The translations under genes and the position numbers were made by a program. This document shows, in pieces, positions 8,964 through 16,499 of a stretch of 64,000 nt of DNA (position 1 is its first letter; each line of letters starts with the position of its first letter). The DNA is from Pseudomonas graminis. Lineage in GTDB: Bacteria > Pseudomonadota > Gammaproteobacteria > Pseudomonadales > Pseudomonadaceae. Location: contig NZ_FOHW01000001.1 of assembly GCF_900111735.1 (NCBI RefSeq), forward strand, positions 299,312 through 363,311, given 5' to 3'. The notes below the pieces were generated by a model that saw only the letters and a list, made by a program, of their open reading frames with translations, had not been told where the DNA came from and searched no databases.

Positions 8964-9704
8964 TCAAAAAACCATACCGCCTGAGACATCAAGCGTCGTA
9001 CCCGTCACCCAGGCGGCGTCTTCTGACACGGCATACGCGACTGCCGCAGCGATGTCCCTCGGCTTGCCGACGCGTCCCAATGGCGTTTTGGCGATAAAGA
9101 ACTCGTCCATGCCCTGGGCGGATTCAGCGTTGCCTTCGGTATGCACAAAGCCTGGCGCGATGCCGACCACTCGAATGCCCCGAGGACCCAGTTCCATGCC
9201 CAGGGAGCGGGTCAGCGTATTGACCGCGCCTTTGGTGGCGCAATAAACATGCACTTGGGGAAAAGGGCTGTGGGCCAGACCCGAGCTGATATTGATAATG
9301 ACCGAGCCCGCCTGCATGACCCGAGCGGCGGCCTGTGTGGTGAGCAACAGGCCGCGTACGTTGAGGTTGAAATGCTCATCGAAGCTTTCAGCGCTCAACT
9401 CGTCCAGGGAATCGGGTTTATAGATGCCGGCGTTATTCACCAGAATATCCAGCCGGCCAAACACCCGAACCGCTGTATCGATCAAAGGACCGATCTCGGA
9501 CGGCCGTGAAAGGTCCGCCTTGTGCGCAATCGCTTCGCCACCGCCCGCCACAATGCGGGCAACGACACGCTCTGCGTCTTCGACGCTTCGTGAATAGTTG
9601 ACGATGACCTTTACACCCTCTGCCGCCAATCGCTCGGCGATGCCTGCGCCGATGCCTTTTGAAGACCCTGTGACGATCGCCACCTTGCCTGCTAACTGAC
9701 CCAT
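8964..9704 (-). CDS. SDR-family oxidoreductase (FabG-like)
   Basis: 246 aa. It has the GSSKGIGAG dinucleotide loop, an NNAG motif, the ISSG serine, and YCATK with the catalytic Tyr/Lys. The start at 9704 (MGQLAGK) has AGGAG upstream; the longer frame to 9782 would overlap the divergent LysR gene. It resembles 3-oxoacyl-reductase-like and glucose-dehydrogenase-like SDRs, and the substrate cannot be read from sequence. It is probably controlled by the divergent LysR regulator. Confidence 0.8.
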   Translation of the reverse strand: MGQLAGKVAIVTGSSKGIGAGIAERLAAEGVKVIVNYSRSVEDAERVVARIVAGGGEAIAHKADLSRPSEIGPLIDTAVRVFGRLDILVNNAGIYKPDSLDELSAESFDEHFNLNVRGLLLTTQAAARVMQAGSVIINISSGLAHSPFPQVHVYCATKGAVNTLTRSLGMELGPRGIRVVGIAPGFVHTEGNAESAQGMDEFFIAKTPLGRVGKPRDIAAAVAYAVSEDAAWVTGTTLDVSGGMVF

Positions 9705-9780
9705 GTTTGCCGCTCCTGTGAATGAATGTGAGGGCGCATGGTAGGCTCGGCGATCCCGTTTATTTAGAGGTGCAATCGGC

Positions 9781-10707
9781 ATGCAGTATGAAGCGTTGCT
9801 TCAAAACGGCGTCATCCGGCCGGACCTGCTGCCCGGCATTGCGGCTTTCGTGCAGATCGCCCAGCACGGGAGCTTCACCAAAGCGGCGGCGGTCATGGGT
9901 ATGTCGCCCTCTGCCCTGTCGCAAACCCTGCGGACGCTGGAAGGCAGGCTCGGCGTGCGGCTGCTCGACCGCTCCACCCGAAAGGTTGGCGTGACTGAGC
10001 TGGGGCAACGTTTTCTGGGATACGCGCAGCCGGGTCTGGCCGCACTGGCCTCCGCCGTCGAGGACGTCAATGAATTGCGGGACAAGCCCACCGGCGTGTT
10101 GCGCCTCAACCTGTCTCGTACCACTGCGGACATCGTCCTGATGCCGCACCTGGCGGCGTTCATGGACGCCTATCCGGACATCACCCTGGAGGTCCACTGC
10201 GACAACGCATTGCTGGATCTGGTGGCCGGCGGCTTTGATGCCGGCATCCGGGTTGGCGACTACCTGGCTCAGGATGTCGTCGCAATTCCCATGGGCGGCG
10301 CTCACCGCATCGCCACCGTTGCAACGCCCGGCTACTTGCGGGGCCGCGAACACCCGAGCACCCCGCAAGACCTGCATCTGCATCGCTGCCTCAACATTCG
10401 CCTGGCCAGCGGTGTGTACCGATGGGAGTACATTCACGAAGGCGTTGCCATGGAGATTCTTCCGCCCAGCGTGCTGATCACCAATGATGGCGACACCTTG
10501 ATGCAGGCCATTCGCGCGGGCGTGGGCATCGGTGGCGCATTCGAAGCCCAGGTGAAAGACGAGATCGACAGCGGACAGCTGGTAGCGCTGCTCAAGCCCT
10601 TCTGGCCCGAAGTTTCGCCGTTCTATCTGTATTACCCGAGCCGTACCCACGTGCCACAGAAACTGCGCGTGTTCATTGATTTCATGAAAGCGCGGCTGGA
10701 CGGCTGA
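9781..10707 (+). CDS. LysR-family regulator divergent to SDR
   Basis: 308 aa. The HTH lies near residues 20-55 (LPGIAAFVQIAQHGSFTKAAAVMGMSPSALSQTLRTLE), followed by the effector-binding domain with the common GGFDAGIRVGDYLAQDVVAIPM segment. It is divergent from the SDR gene with about 76 bp between the start codons, the usual layout for a LysR regulator and its target. The ligand is unknown. Confidence 0.85.
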   Translation: MQYEALLQNGVIRPDLLPGIAAFVQIAQHGSFTKAAAVMGMSPSALSQTLRTLEGRLGVRLLDRSTRKVGVTELGQRFLGYAQPGLAALASAVEDVNELRDKPTGVLRLNLSRTTADIVLMPHLAAFMDAYPDITLEVHCDNALLDLVAGGFDAGIRVGDYLAQDVVAIPMGGAHRIATVATPGYLRGREHPSTPQDLHLHRCLNIRLASGVYRWEYIHEGVAMEILPPSVLITNDGDTLMQAIRAGVGIGGAFEAQVKDEIDSGQLVALLKPFWPEVSPFYLYYPSRTHVPQKLRVFIDFMKARLDG

Positions 10708-10811
10708 GCAGGCTGCGTGCACTTTACACGGCACTGAGTGTGGCCCTACCGGCGTATCCCATGGCTCCCGTGAGATCGAGCGTGAACTCGAATGTGGGCC
10801 GGCTATGAATT

Positions 10812-11420
10812 CTAAAAGTTGTAAGGCTCAAGCTCAGCTAACTGAGAAAGAATGATCAAATGCTCAACCGCTTTTACCTTTTCCAGGTTATCTAGTGTTT
10901 CGGAACCGCCGAGCATCAGTGCAGGGACGAAGCCATACATTTCATCGTGGCGAAGCGTGCCGAGCTTTTTTCTTGCCGGCTCGAACAAATCTTCGAAGTT
11001 ATTAGAGTCGACATTTCTTGAGACTATGAAGTCTTGCACTTTACGATCTAGTTGCTCTGGTGCGGGCCGAAAGTCATGAATGACACATCGAGAGTAAATA
11101 CTCGTTATCTTCAGAGTGAACCCAGTTTCCTCCCCCCAAAAATACAGGTCACCAAAAGCACCCCGTGCAATAAGATGGTAGGTATCACGCTGGTCAATTT
11201 CTGCCCCCTCAATCCAAGACGCAACTACTCCCTCATATTCTTGAGGATTCACCAGCCAGAAAATTCCATTTCCATATCCGCACCAGCCGTGTTCCGACCA
11301 GTATTCCAGCAGTTGATTGGGTAGTTTGCCTTTATAACGCCCGATGCTAGAAACCGGCACCTCCTGACGATCAACCGGGTTACCAAACTTTTCTAGGAAT
11401 CTTGCAAATACACTATCCAT
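10812..11420 (-). CDS. Tdi1-like T6SS immunity protein, copy 6 (distal)
   Basis: 202 aa from ATG 11420 (MDSVFARFLEKFG). The N-terminal half matches the GAD-like domain of Agrobacterium Tdi1 (PVDRQEVPVSSI, LPNQLLEYWSEHGWCGYGNGIFWLVNPQEYE). The C-terminal half matches DUF1851 (HDEMYGFVPALMLGGSET...EHLIILSQLAELEPYNF). It is the last of six copies read leftward from the effector gene. It is nearly identical to the first copy (14104-14712), closer than to its immediate neighbours. The immunity role is inferred from family and context. Confidence 0.8.
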   Translation of the reverse strand: MDSVFARFLEKFGNPVDRQEVPVSSIGRYKGKLPNQLLEYWSEHGWCGYGNGIFWLVNPQEYEGVVASWIEGAEIDQRDTYHLIARGAFGDLYFWGEETGFTLKITSIYSRCVIHDFRPAPEQLDRKVQDFIVSRNVDSNNFEDLFEPARKKLGTLRHDEMYGFVPALMLGGSETLDNLEKVKAVEHLIILSQLAELEPYNF

Positions 11421-11470
11421 TGATGCCTCCACCGAGTTTGGCTAGTGCCATCCCAAGAAAGGTTTTTAGT

Positions 11471-12084
11471 TTAAAAGTCATAAGGCTCAAGTTCAGCGAG
11501 CTGCGAGAGGAATATCAGGTGCTCTACGGCCTTAAGCTTTTCTAGGTGGTCAAGAGTATCCGGACCGCCCAGCATTAGTGCAGGGAGGAAGCCGTACATC
11601 TCGTCATGATTTGGCGTGCCGAGTTTTTTCTTCGCTCGGTCGAACAAGTCGCCATAGTCATTGGACTCCACATCTGTGGAAAGTAAAAAATCTTGCAACT
11701 TGCGATCCATCTGCTCGGGGGTGGGTTGAAAATCAAAAATAACGCACCGCGAAAGGACGCTTGTTATCTTCAACGCAAATCCTGTTTTTTCACCCCATAT
11801 ATACAGGTCACCAAAGGCGCTGCGCGCTATAAGGTGATAGACGTCACGCCTTTCAATTTTCGTGCCCTCAATCCAGGACGCCACCACGCCATCATACTCT
11901 TGAGGGTTCACGAGCCAGAAAATACCATTACCATATCCGCTCCAGCCATGCTCTGAATCGCCCAGTAATCCAAGAGCTGATTGGGCAGCTTGCCCCTGTA
12001 GCGCTCAATACTGGTCACCGGAACCTCATGACGATCAATAGGATCACCAAACTTTTCCAAAAACCTTGCAAATACCTTATCCAT
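11471..12084 (-). pseudogene. Tdi1-like immunity gene, copy 5, frameshifted
   Basis: The start ATG at 12084 (MDKVFARFLEKFGDPIDRHEVPVTS) and the stop at 11471 match an intact copy, but the total length is 614 bp against 609 in intact copies. The extra five bases, TGAAT on the + strand at about 11954-11958, lie in the codons for the conserved WAEHGW. The N-terminal frame therefore reads on to a stop after about 20 wrong residues, while the remaining ~146 residues are intact in the shifted frame. The C-terminal part is otherwise well preserved, which suggests recent inactivation. It belongs with copy 3 (12791-13399) by sequence. Confidence 0.85.
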
Positions 12085-12130
12085 ACACCTCCCTGTAATT
12101 TGGAAATGGCATCACAGCGCTAGCTGCAAA

Positions 12131-12739
12131 CTAGAAATTGTAAGGCTCAAGTTCAGCAAGCTGAGAGAGGATCATCAAATGCTCAACCGCCTTTACCTTC
12201 TCCAGGTTATCTACTGTTTCGGAACCCCCGAGCATTAGTGCGGGTACGAAGCCATACATTTCATCGTGGCGAAGCGTACCAAGCTTTTTTCGTGCCGGCT
12301 CGAACAAATCTTCAAAATCGTTGGAGGAAACTTTTCTGGATATCAGAAAGTTTTGAAATGCTTTGTCCATGTCCAGCGGCATTGTTGGGGGATCGTTTAT
12401 TACACAGCGAGAAAAAATGCTTGTGATGTTCAGCGCGCACCCGGTTGTTTCACCCCAAAAATACAGGTCGCCAAACGCGCTGCGGGCAATTATATGGTAG
12501 ATATCACGCTTCTCAAAAATCGTACCTTCAAGCCATGAAGCCACCACTCCTTCATATTCTTGAGGGTTTACTAACCAGAAAATTCCATTACCATATCCGC
12601 ACCAGCCGTGTTCAGCCCAGTATCCCAGCAGTTGATCGGGTAGTTTGCCTCTATAAGGCTCAATGCTAGAAACCGGCACGTCCTGACGATCAACCGGGTT
12701 ACCAAACTTTTCCAGAAATCTAGCAAATACCCTATCCAT
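12131..12739 (-). CDS. Tdi1-like T6SS immunity protein, copy 4
   Basis: 202 aa from ATG 12739 (MDRVFARFLEKFG), with GAGG upstream. A GAD-like N-terminal half and DUF1851 C-terminal half are present, as in the other copies. The central segment (IINDPPTMPLDMDKAFQNFLISRKVSSNDFEDLF) differs most from its neighbours; variation is concentrated here and around residues 75-85. Such variable patches are what one expects at an effector-binding surface, though that is inference. Confidence 0.8.
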   Translation of the reverse strand: MDRVFARFLEKFGNPVDRQDVPVSSIEPYRGKLPDQLLGYWAEHGWCGYGNGIFWLVNPQEYEGVVASWLEGTIFEKRDIYHIIARSAFGDLYFWGETTGCALNITSIFSRCVINDPPTMPLDMDKAFQNFLISRKVSSNDFEDLFEPARKKLGTLRHDEMYGFVPALMLGGSETVDNLEKVKAVEHLMILSQLAELEPYNF

Positions 12740-12790
12740 AGGTACCTCGAAGCGTTTTTTTTCAAGTGTCATCCCATGGCACGCTTTGAC

Positions 12791-13399
12791 CTAAAATTCA
12801 TAAGGCTCAAGTTCAGCGAGCTGAGAGAGAAATATCAGGTGTTCTACAGCCTTTAGCTTTTCTAGGTGGTCGAGGGTATCCGGACCACCGAACATTAGTG
12901 CAGGGACGAAGCCGTACAATTCATCATGTCGGAGCGGACCAAGCTTTTTTCTTGCTGAATTAAAAAGGTCATCGTAGTCGTTGGACTCTGCATCGATTGA
13001 CAACAGAAAGTCTTGAACCTTGCGATCCATTTGTTCAGGAGCCGGTTCAAAGTCGTCGACAACACACCTAGAAAGAAAACTAATTATCTTAAGGGAAAAT
13101 CCCGTCCTCTCGCCCCACAAATAAAGGTCTCCAAAGGCGCTACGGGCAATAACGTGATAGCTGTCATGCTTTTCTAACTCCGTATTCCCGATCCATGACG
13201 CTACTACACCTTCATAATCCTGTGGATTGACAATCCAGAAGATGCCGTCTCCGTATCCGCACCAGCCGTGCTCGGCCCAGTATTCCAAGAGTAGATCCGG
13301 CAGCTTGCCCCTGTAGCGCTCAATACTGGTCACCGGAACCTCATGACGATCAATAGGATCACCAAATTTCTCCAGAAACCTTGCAAATACCTTATCCAT
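12791..13399 (-). CDS. Tdi1-like T6SS immunity protein, copy 3
   Basis: 202 aa (MDKVFARFLEKFGDPIDRHEVPVTS). It has the same two-domain layout. It shares with the frameshifted copy 5 the features DPIDRHEVPVTS, KLKAVEHLIFLSQLAELEP and a FGGPDTLDHLEK segment, and so belongs to a second subgroup within the array. The spacer between this gene and copy 2 is almost the same sequence as the spacer between copies 5 and 4. Confidence 0.8.
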   Translation of the reverse strand: MDKVFARFLEKFGDPIDRHEVPVTSIERYRGKLPDLLLEYWAEHGWCGYGDGIFWIVNPQDYEGVVASWIGNTELEKHDSYHVIARSAFGDLYLWGERTGFSLKIISFLSRCVVDDFEPAPEQMDRKVQDFLLSIDAESNDYDDLFNSARKKLGPLRHDELYGFVPALMFGGPDTLDHLEKLKAVEHLIFLSQLAELEPYEF

Positions 13400-13445
13400 A
13401 CACCTCCCTGTAATTTGGAAATGGCATCACAGCGCAAGCTGCAAA

Positions 13446-14054
13446 CTAGAAGTTGTAAGGCTCAAGTTCAGCGAGCTGAGAAAGAATCATCAAATGCTCA
13501 ACCGCTTTTACCTTCTCCAGGTTAGCAAGGGTCTCGGAGCCACCCAGCATCAAAGCCGGTACGAAACCATACATTTCATCATGGCGAAGCGTGCCGAGCT
13601 TTTTTCTCGCGGACCCGAACAAATCTTCGAAGTTGTTGGAGTCAGGATTTCTGGACAATATAAAACTTTGCAATTCTCCATCCATCTCGCCAGCTGAAGC
13701 GACAGGATCGTTTATTACGCAACGTGAATATAGGCTAGTTATTTTGAGTGAATATCCGGTGGCTTCACCCCAAAGATAAAGATCACCAAAAGCTCCACGA
13801 GCAATAAGATGGTAATTATCACAACTTTCAAAAGGGGTGCCTTCCAACCAAGAAGCCACTACCCCTTCATATTCCTGTGGGTTTACAATCCAAAAAATCC
13901 CGTTACCATAGCCACTCCAACCATGTTCTGCCCAGTACTCCAACAGCTTGCCGGGCAACTTTCCTCTGTATCGCTCAATACTTGATTCCGGTACTTGCTG
14001 ACGGTCGACCGGACCACCGAACTCCTCCAGGAATATGGAAAATATTCCATCCAT
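13446..14054 (-). CDS. Tdi1-like T6SS immunity protein, copy 2
   Basis: 202 aa (MDGIFSIFLEEFGGPVDRQQVPESS). This is the most divergent N-terminus in the array, and a SCDNYH segment replaces the QRDTYH of copies 1 and 6. It keeps HGWSGYGNGIFWIVNPQEYEGVV and the shared C-terminal DUF1851 signature. It is preceded by the CACCTCC-complement ribosome site (GGAGGTG) close to the start. Confidence 0.8.
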   Translation of the reverse strand: MDGIFSIFLEEFGGPVDRQQVPESSIERYRGKLPGKLLEYWAEHGWSGYGNGIFWIVNPQEYEGVVASWLEGTPFESCDNYHLIARGAFGDLYLWGEATGYSLKITSLYSRCVINDPVASAGEMDGELQSFILSRNPDSNNFEDLFGSARKKLGTLRHDEMYGFVPALMLGGSETLANLEKVKAVEHLMILSQLAELEPYNF

Positions 14055-14103
14055 GCAGCACCTCCCTGCAATGTAAGGATGATAGTCCTACGCAGACCGC
14101 AAA

Positions 14104-14712
14104 CTAGAAGTTGTGAGGCTCGAGTTCAGCAAGCTGAGAAAGAATTATCAAGTGCTCAACCGCTTTTACCTTCTCCAAGTTGTCTACTGCTTCGGAACCG
14201 CCGAGCATTAGTGCAGGGACGAAGCCGTACATTTCGTCGTGGCGAAGCGTGCCGAGCTTTTTTCTTGCCGGCTCGAACAAATCTTCGAAGTTATTAGAGT
14301 CTACATTTCTTGATACTATAAAGTCTTGCACCTTACGGTCTAGTTGCTCTGGCGTGGGCCGAAAGTCATGAATGACACATCGAGAGTAGATACTCGTTAT
14401 CTTCAGAGTGAACCCAGTTTCCTCCCCCCAAAAATACAGATCACCAAAAGCGCCCCGTGCAATGAGATGGTAGGTATCACGCTGGTTGATTGCTGTCCCC
14501 TCAATCCAAGACGCCACTACTCCTTCATATTCTTGAGGATTCACCAGCCAGAAAATTCCATTTCCATATCCGCACCAGCCGTGTTCTGACCAGTATTCCA
14601 GCAGTTGATTGGGTAGTTTGCCTTTATAACGCTCGATGCTAGAAACCGGCACCTCCTGACGATCAACCGGGTTACCAAACTTTTCTAGGAATCTTGCAAA
14701 TGCTGGGTCCAT
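14104..14712 (-). CDS. Tdi1-like T6SS immunity protein, copy 1 (effector-proximal)
   Basis: 202 aa (MDPAFARFLEKFGNPVDRQEVPVSS). It begins 18 bp after the effector stop codon, so it is the likely cognate antidote, made from the same message. It has the GAD-like domain followed by the DUF1851 domain. It is strikingly similar to copy 6 at the far end of the array; the differences are confined to a handful of residues (for example TAINQRD against AEIDQRD). Immunity by direct binding to the toxin domain is the established mode for the Tdi1 family and is inferred here. Confidence 0.85.
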   Translation of the reverse strand: MDPAFARFLEKFGNPVDRQEVPVSSIERYKGKLPNQLLEYWSEHGWCGYGNGIFWLVNPQEYEGVVASWIEGTAINQRDTYHLIARGAFGDLYFWGEETGFTLKITSIYSRCVIHDFRPTPEQLDRKVQDFIVSRNVDSNNFEDLFEPARKKLGTLRHDEMYGFVPALMLGGSEAVDNLEKVKAVEHLIILSQLAELEPHNF

Positions 14713-14730
14713 GGTTAACTCCAGTTTTGA

Positions 14731-16098
14731 TTAGCACTTATGTAGTTTTAGGTTAATTAAAGTCGAAGCTCGCTTTTCTTCGGGTACCTTCTCAGCAGCT
14801 GCTTTAATGCCGGGAGTTTTTGTTCTCCACTGAGCCCCAATGCTAGAGTTGACCTGTCGGTCCCCGAAATCACTAATAATGTCCCAGCCACCTGAGGTAA
14901 GTTCAGGGTTATGCAGCCCCGCAATATTTGCCATCGTTTCCTTGGCTTTTTTAAGTGCGGCTTGCTCAGCTTCCACTGCATTTAACTCGGAGAACTCATT
15001 CTGAAAGCGCTCTGTTAGGGCATCTTGCATTTCCTTTCTAGCCTGCCTGGCAGTGGCCTGATTTCTTTTTACCGGATTAGCAATATTCTGCAGATATTCA
15101 TCAACCGTCAGCCTATTCAGCCCCTCCTCGTGTCCCTTCAGCTGCCGCTCGAACTCCCCGATCTTCGAAGCTGGCATTTTGTCCGCTTTAAAGCATTCAG
15201 CTTCATGCCGGGGCATTCTGTTTGGTTTGCCATTCGGCGGCTCTGTGTCTTTACCACCGGGGCGATTGGTCGGCGCGGGCTCCTCCGGTCCAAGCGCACC
15301 TCGCCGGGGCTCCGGAGGTTTCAGGTCGGGGTGCTGTTTCATGGCCTCTTCATGTTTGACCATCCACTGGCCAAGGTCCGCTCCTCGCTTGCTGCGGCTC
15401 ATCTCACCAGCAAGCACACTTGCGTTTCCACGGCCACGGGTCAGGTAAGCAACCATACCGCTTAGTAAAAGTATGACGACCGCCTCATGGGACCGGGCGA
15501 TATCCCATGAGCCCTGTTGGGCAGCCATTCCGTCGCTTGAGAAAGAACCCAGTGGATTGCCGGTACGCTCTTGCGGGCCATTCCACGCGGTGGAGACACC
15601 CTGAATGTAGCCGTTGACAATAGGCTTCCAGCCGTCTTCGAGAAACTCGGCGATCGAGGCCAGCCCCAATATTCCGAGAATCCAGGTTCCGGCCTCCACA
15701 CCGACCAAGGCGCCAGCGGCGGCGCCGGGGAACGCACCGATGCCGCCGGCTAATAAACCTACCCCGCCTCCTATCACAGCGCCGGTCAATGCACTTCCAA
15801 TGATGATCATCGCCATGTCGGCAACGACGCTGATCAGTTCATCGAGGATGCTGCGGATATCCAAATCAGCGAAGCGTTTCAGGAGGCTATCGGCAGCCTC
15901 CCTTTCAGCAAGATGACACGCAGTGCGCACGCAACGTATGCGTCGGTAGATCAGGTTCATACTCGGTGCATTGAGAGAAGTCGGGGGGCTGAGAGGGTTC
16001 AAGCCTGTAGGGCGCTCCGCGACCCTGTTCCTGCCAAAGAGCCTGTCGGCCTGCCCCTCAATATCAAGCCAGCTGGGTATCCATTTTATGAAAGGCAT
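14731..16098 (-). CDS. Tde1-like (Ntox15-type) DNase effector with glycine-zipper N-domain
   Basis: 455 aa. Residues ~95-148 form a Gly/Ala-rich hydrophobic block (GSALTGAVIGGGVGLLAGG, then AAAGALVGVEAG), the glycine-zipper region seen in Tde1-type type VI effectors. A Pro-rich linker spans ~255-300. The C-terminal ~155 residues read as the Ntox15/Toxin_43 fold: ECFKADKM, GHEEGLNRLTVDEYL, LHNPELTSGGW, then VNSSIGAQW. In Tde1 the nuclease motif is HxxD; here H396 is followed by N-P-E399, so the acidic residue is Glu. There is no PAAR, VgrG or T6SS core gene in the window, so delivery must rely on genes elsewhere. AGGAG precedes the start. Confidence 0.8.
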   Translation of the reverse strand: MPFIKWIPSWLDIEGQADRLFGRNRVAERPTGLNPLSPPTSLNAPSMNLIYRRIRCVRTACHLAEREAADSLLKRFADLDIRSILDELISVVADMAMIIIGSALTGAVIGGGVGLLAGGIGAFPGAAAGALVGVEAGTWILGILGLASIAEFLEDGWKPIVNGYIQGVSTAWNGPQERTGNPLGSFSSDGMAAQQGSWDIARSHEAVVILLLSGMVAYLTRGRGNASVLAGEMSRSKRGADLGQWMVKHEEAMKQHPDLKPPEPRRGALGPEEPAPTNRPGGKDTEPPNGKPNRMPRHEAECFKADKMPASKIGEFERQLKGHEEGLNRLTVDEYLQNIANPVKRNQATARQARKEMQDALTERFQNEFSELNAVEAEQAALKKAKETMANIAGLHNPELTSGGWDIISDFGDRQVNSSIGAQWRTKTPGIKAAAEKVPEEKRASTLINLKLHKC

Positions 16099-16353
16099 TC
16101 ACCGCTCCTGCGTGTTGTCCTGATCCAGGCTGCGAAAACTAAGCGCTAGAGCGTGCGATGTCAAAGACGCTGTGAAGAACTGTGCGCAGGATAGTATTAA
16201 AGGCTCTATCGGCAGCGCCGCGTGTTGCCGGCCGGGGCTTTGTGATCCTCGCCCTGCTCCGCATCGGCGCTTGGCGATACACGAGCGCCCCACGGCGGAG
16301 CATTCCCGGGGAGGCGATCGGCGATGAAGCTCGTAACGCCGGGGATTTTCACT

Positions 16354-16369
16354 TGGCACGCTTATTTCA
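16354..16369 (+). promoter_or_regulatory. Possible sigma-54 promoter of the ami-like operon
   Basis: TGGCACGCTTATTTCA matches the -24/-12 consensus (TGGCACG-N4-TTGCA) at 11 of its 12 defined positions, but the G of the usually invariant -12 GC is a T. Transcription from it would begin near 16381, placing the hairpins at 16423-16486 in the leader. Nitrogen-type control would suit an amidase operon. Without the G this is only a candidate. Confidence 0.3.
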
Positions 16370-16422
16370 TGGTTAAAACAAACGGCAAGCCGGACCCCGG
16401 TCCTTAAGTCTCGTCCACATAC

Positions 16423-16486
16423 GCGCCTCGAATGCGCCAGGTATCGAAGCCTGATCGACCCCCACCGGGTTGATCGGGCTTTTTTT
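16423..16486 (+). promoter_or_regulatory. ANTAR-type antitermination leader: tandem hairpins overlapping a terminator
   Basis: Three elements follow one another. P1: GCGC (16423-16426), loop CTCGAAT, GCGC (16434-16437). P2: CAGGT (16438-16442), hexaloop ATCGAA (16443-16448), GCCTG (16449-16453); the loop has A at position 1 and G at 4, as in ANTAR-target RNAs. Terminator: 5' arm GCCTGATCGACCC (16449-16461), 5-nt loop, 3' arm GGGTTGATCGGGC (16467-16479), then seven T. The 3' arm of P2 is the first five bases of the terminator arm, so the two cannot form together. The third gene product downstream is an ANTAR protein's partner set, and the upstream gene is divergent, so this is not a terminator for another transcript. 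Confidence 0.75.
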
Positions 16487-16499
16487 ATGGATGCTGTTC

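Noticed and set aside
10812..14712. Small + strand open frames inside the immunity array
   Set aside because: They recur because the immunity genes are duplicated, and none has an independent start signal.
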